Positions 19,270 through 20,000 of a DNA stretch of 20,000 nt are shown in pieces. The stretch lies in the NCBI GenBank assembly GCA_009760855.2, contig WPIO01000017.1:2537501-2557500 (forward strand), given 5' to 3'. A program made the position numbers and the translations under genes. Within the stretch, counting starts at the first letter, position 1. Each line of letters starts with the position of its first letter. Under the pieces are notes generated by a model. The model was not told the origin of the DNA and ran no database searches. It saw only the letters and a list, made by a program, of their open reading frames with translations. Origin of the DNA: Cristatella mucedo. Taxonomy: Eukaryota; Bryozoa; Phylactolaemata; Cristatellidae.

Positions 19270-19430
19270 GTGGCTGATTTATCAGCCTCATTTGTATAGC
19301 AGCAGACGACCCTTAGCTGCTATCGTCACTGCTTGCAGGTTGCAATAAAGGATCGCCCACTGCAGGATATGCACCCACGACCTTGGTAGTGAGGAGCTGG
19401 AGCTATCAGCAGGCTATCCTGGCCTCTGCT
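19270..19430 (-). mobile_element. tRNA-like SINE, family B (copy B2)
   Basis: Minus-strand element. Its plus-strand complement shares TGATTTA, GCCTCATTT, GCAATAAAGGAT and CTGCAGGA with copy B1, in the same order. The box B position reads GTCGTGGGTGCATATCC, a decayed box B. A box A is not certain (candidate GGCCAGGATAGCC, complement of about 19410-19425). The copy is more diverged in its head than B1. No protein is encoded. Confidence 0.68.
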
Positions 19431-20000
19431 GAAATGCTCCATTATGGCATTGTATTCTGGTCGGCAAGGGCACGTAGTCTGGCCGAGAAGCTTGTGCTAC
19501 CTGGCATGTTGCAAACGCTCTTGTCCTGAGACACGTGATTGGGATCATCAACCTGCCGCTCATTGACATTAACAGCAAGGCCTTGTACGGGCAGTGGCAC
19601 ATGAAGCGCTGCTTGGCATTGGCACGATGAGTTTGTCCCAACCCCTCACCTTTATGTGGGCCATCAGACCGGTTGGATGTAGGCCACAGCCCTCCTGGTT
19701 CACCCCCTCATTCATGCATACAAGTAAGAGGATCAGCAAAAACGGTATAGCACCGTCTTAGTGCAAGGCAGATCCTCAACAACAGGAAGTAGTGAGTGAG
19801 AGAGACCCAGTAACCTACTACTGACACCATTAACACACCGGCAGTGGGCTGCACATGGCCAAACGGTAAGCAACGGTAAGCCTTAATGCAGCCCTGCCCA
19901 CAGCTGCCCGTGCACATTTTGCTGTCGAATTTTCTAGCCAGACCCTTGAAGTGGCCTTTCCTAATCTTGCAATTATACTGGCACACCAGCACCCCTATCT
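19431..20000. other. No recognisable gene
   Basis: No supported coding exon, RNA gene or repeat copy. Open minus-strand frames of 75 and 94 codons have no recognisable domain. Confidence 0.5.

Overview
This window looks like repeat-rich, non-coding nuclear DNA from a metazoan, most likely an invertebrate. I found no convincing protein-coding gene, rRNA, intact tRNA gene, CRISPR array or prokaryotic operon. Three things point to an animal genome: very long dinucleotide microsatellites (CT, GA, CA, AT, up to about 85 bp), many trinucleotide and poly(G) tracts, and short interspersed elements with recognisable RNA polymerase III box A and box B motifs. The open frames are short, overlap on both strands, and lie mostly in low-complexity or GC-rich DNA. 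I cannot name the species.

Layout. From 1 to 700 there is a near-perfect 38-bp hairpin and a 23-bp tandem duplication. From 700 to 1740 there is a CpG-dense, GC-rich block that could be a promoter or first-exon region, although no gene can be assigned. From 1744 to 2115 a truncated SINE, a 39-bp minisatellite and a near-complete SINE lie back to back. From 2860 to 3330 a TG-rich stretch leads into a 54-bp inverted repeat that encloses CA/TG and AT microsatellites. From 3330 to 6340 the DNA is mostly featureless apart from an 84-bp CT tract. From 6341 to 6865 there is a compound GA/GACA satellite.

From 6.9 to 10.6 kb the sequence is largely unannotatable and becomes more AT-rich after 8.1 kb. 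It contains one SINE tail and a weak zinc-finger-like fragment. A CA/TA microsatellite joins a near-complete SINE at 10634-10865. From 13 kb to the end there are three copies of a second SINE-like family, another tail of the first family, two more CT tracts, an AT tract, AGC-rich tracts, three 13-nt poly(G) runs, a 12-nt poly(C) run and several perfect hairpins.

The most informative result is the repeat content. Family A (five copies) is a tRNA-derived SINE with a near-consensus box A and box B. Family B (three copies) is a second tRNA-like SINE. Both families appear to share a short 3' motif, and all eight copies lie on the minus strand. No genes working together can be described from this window.
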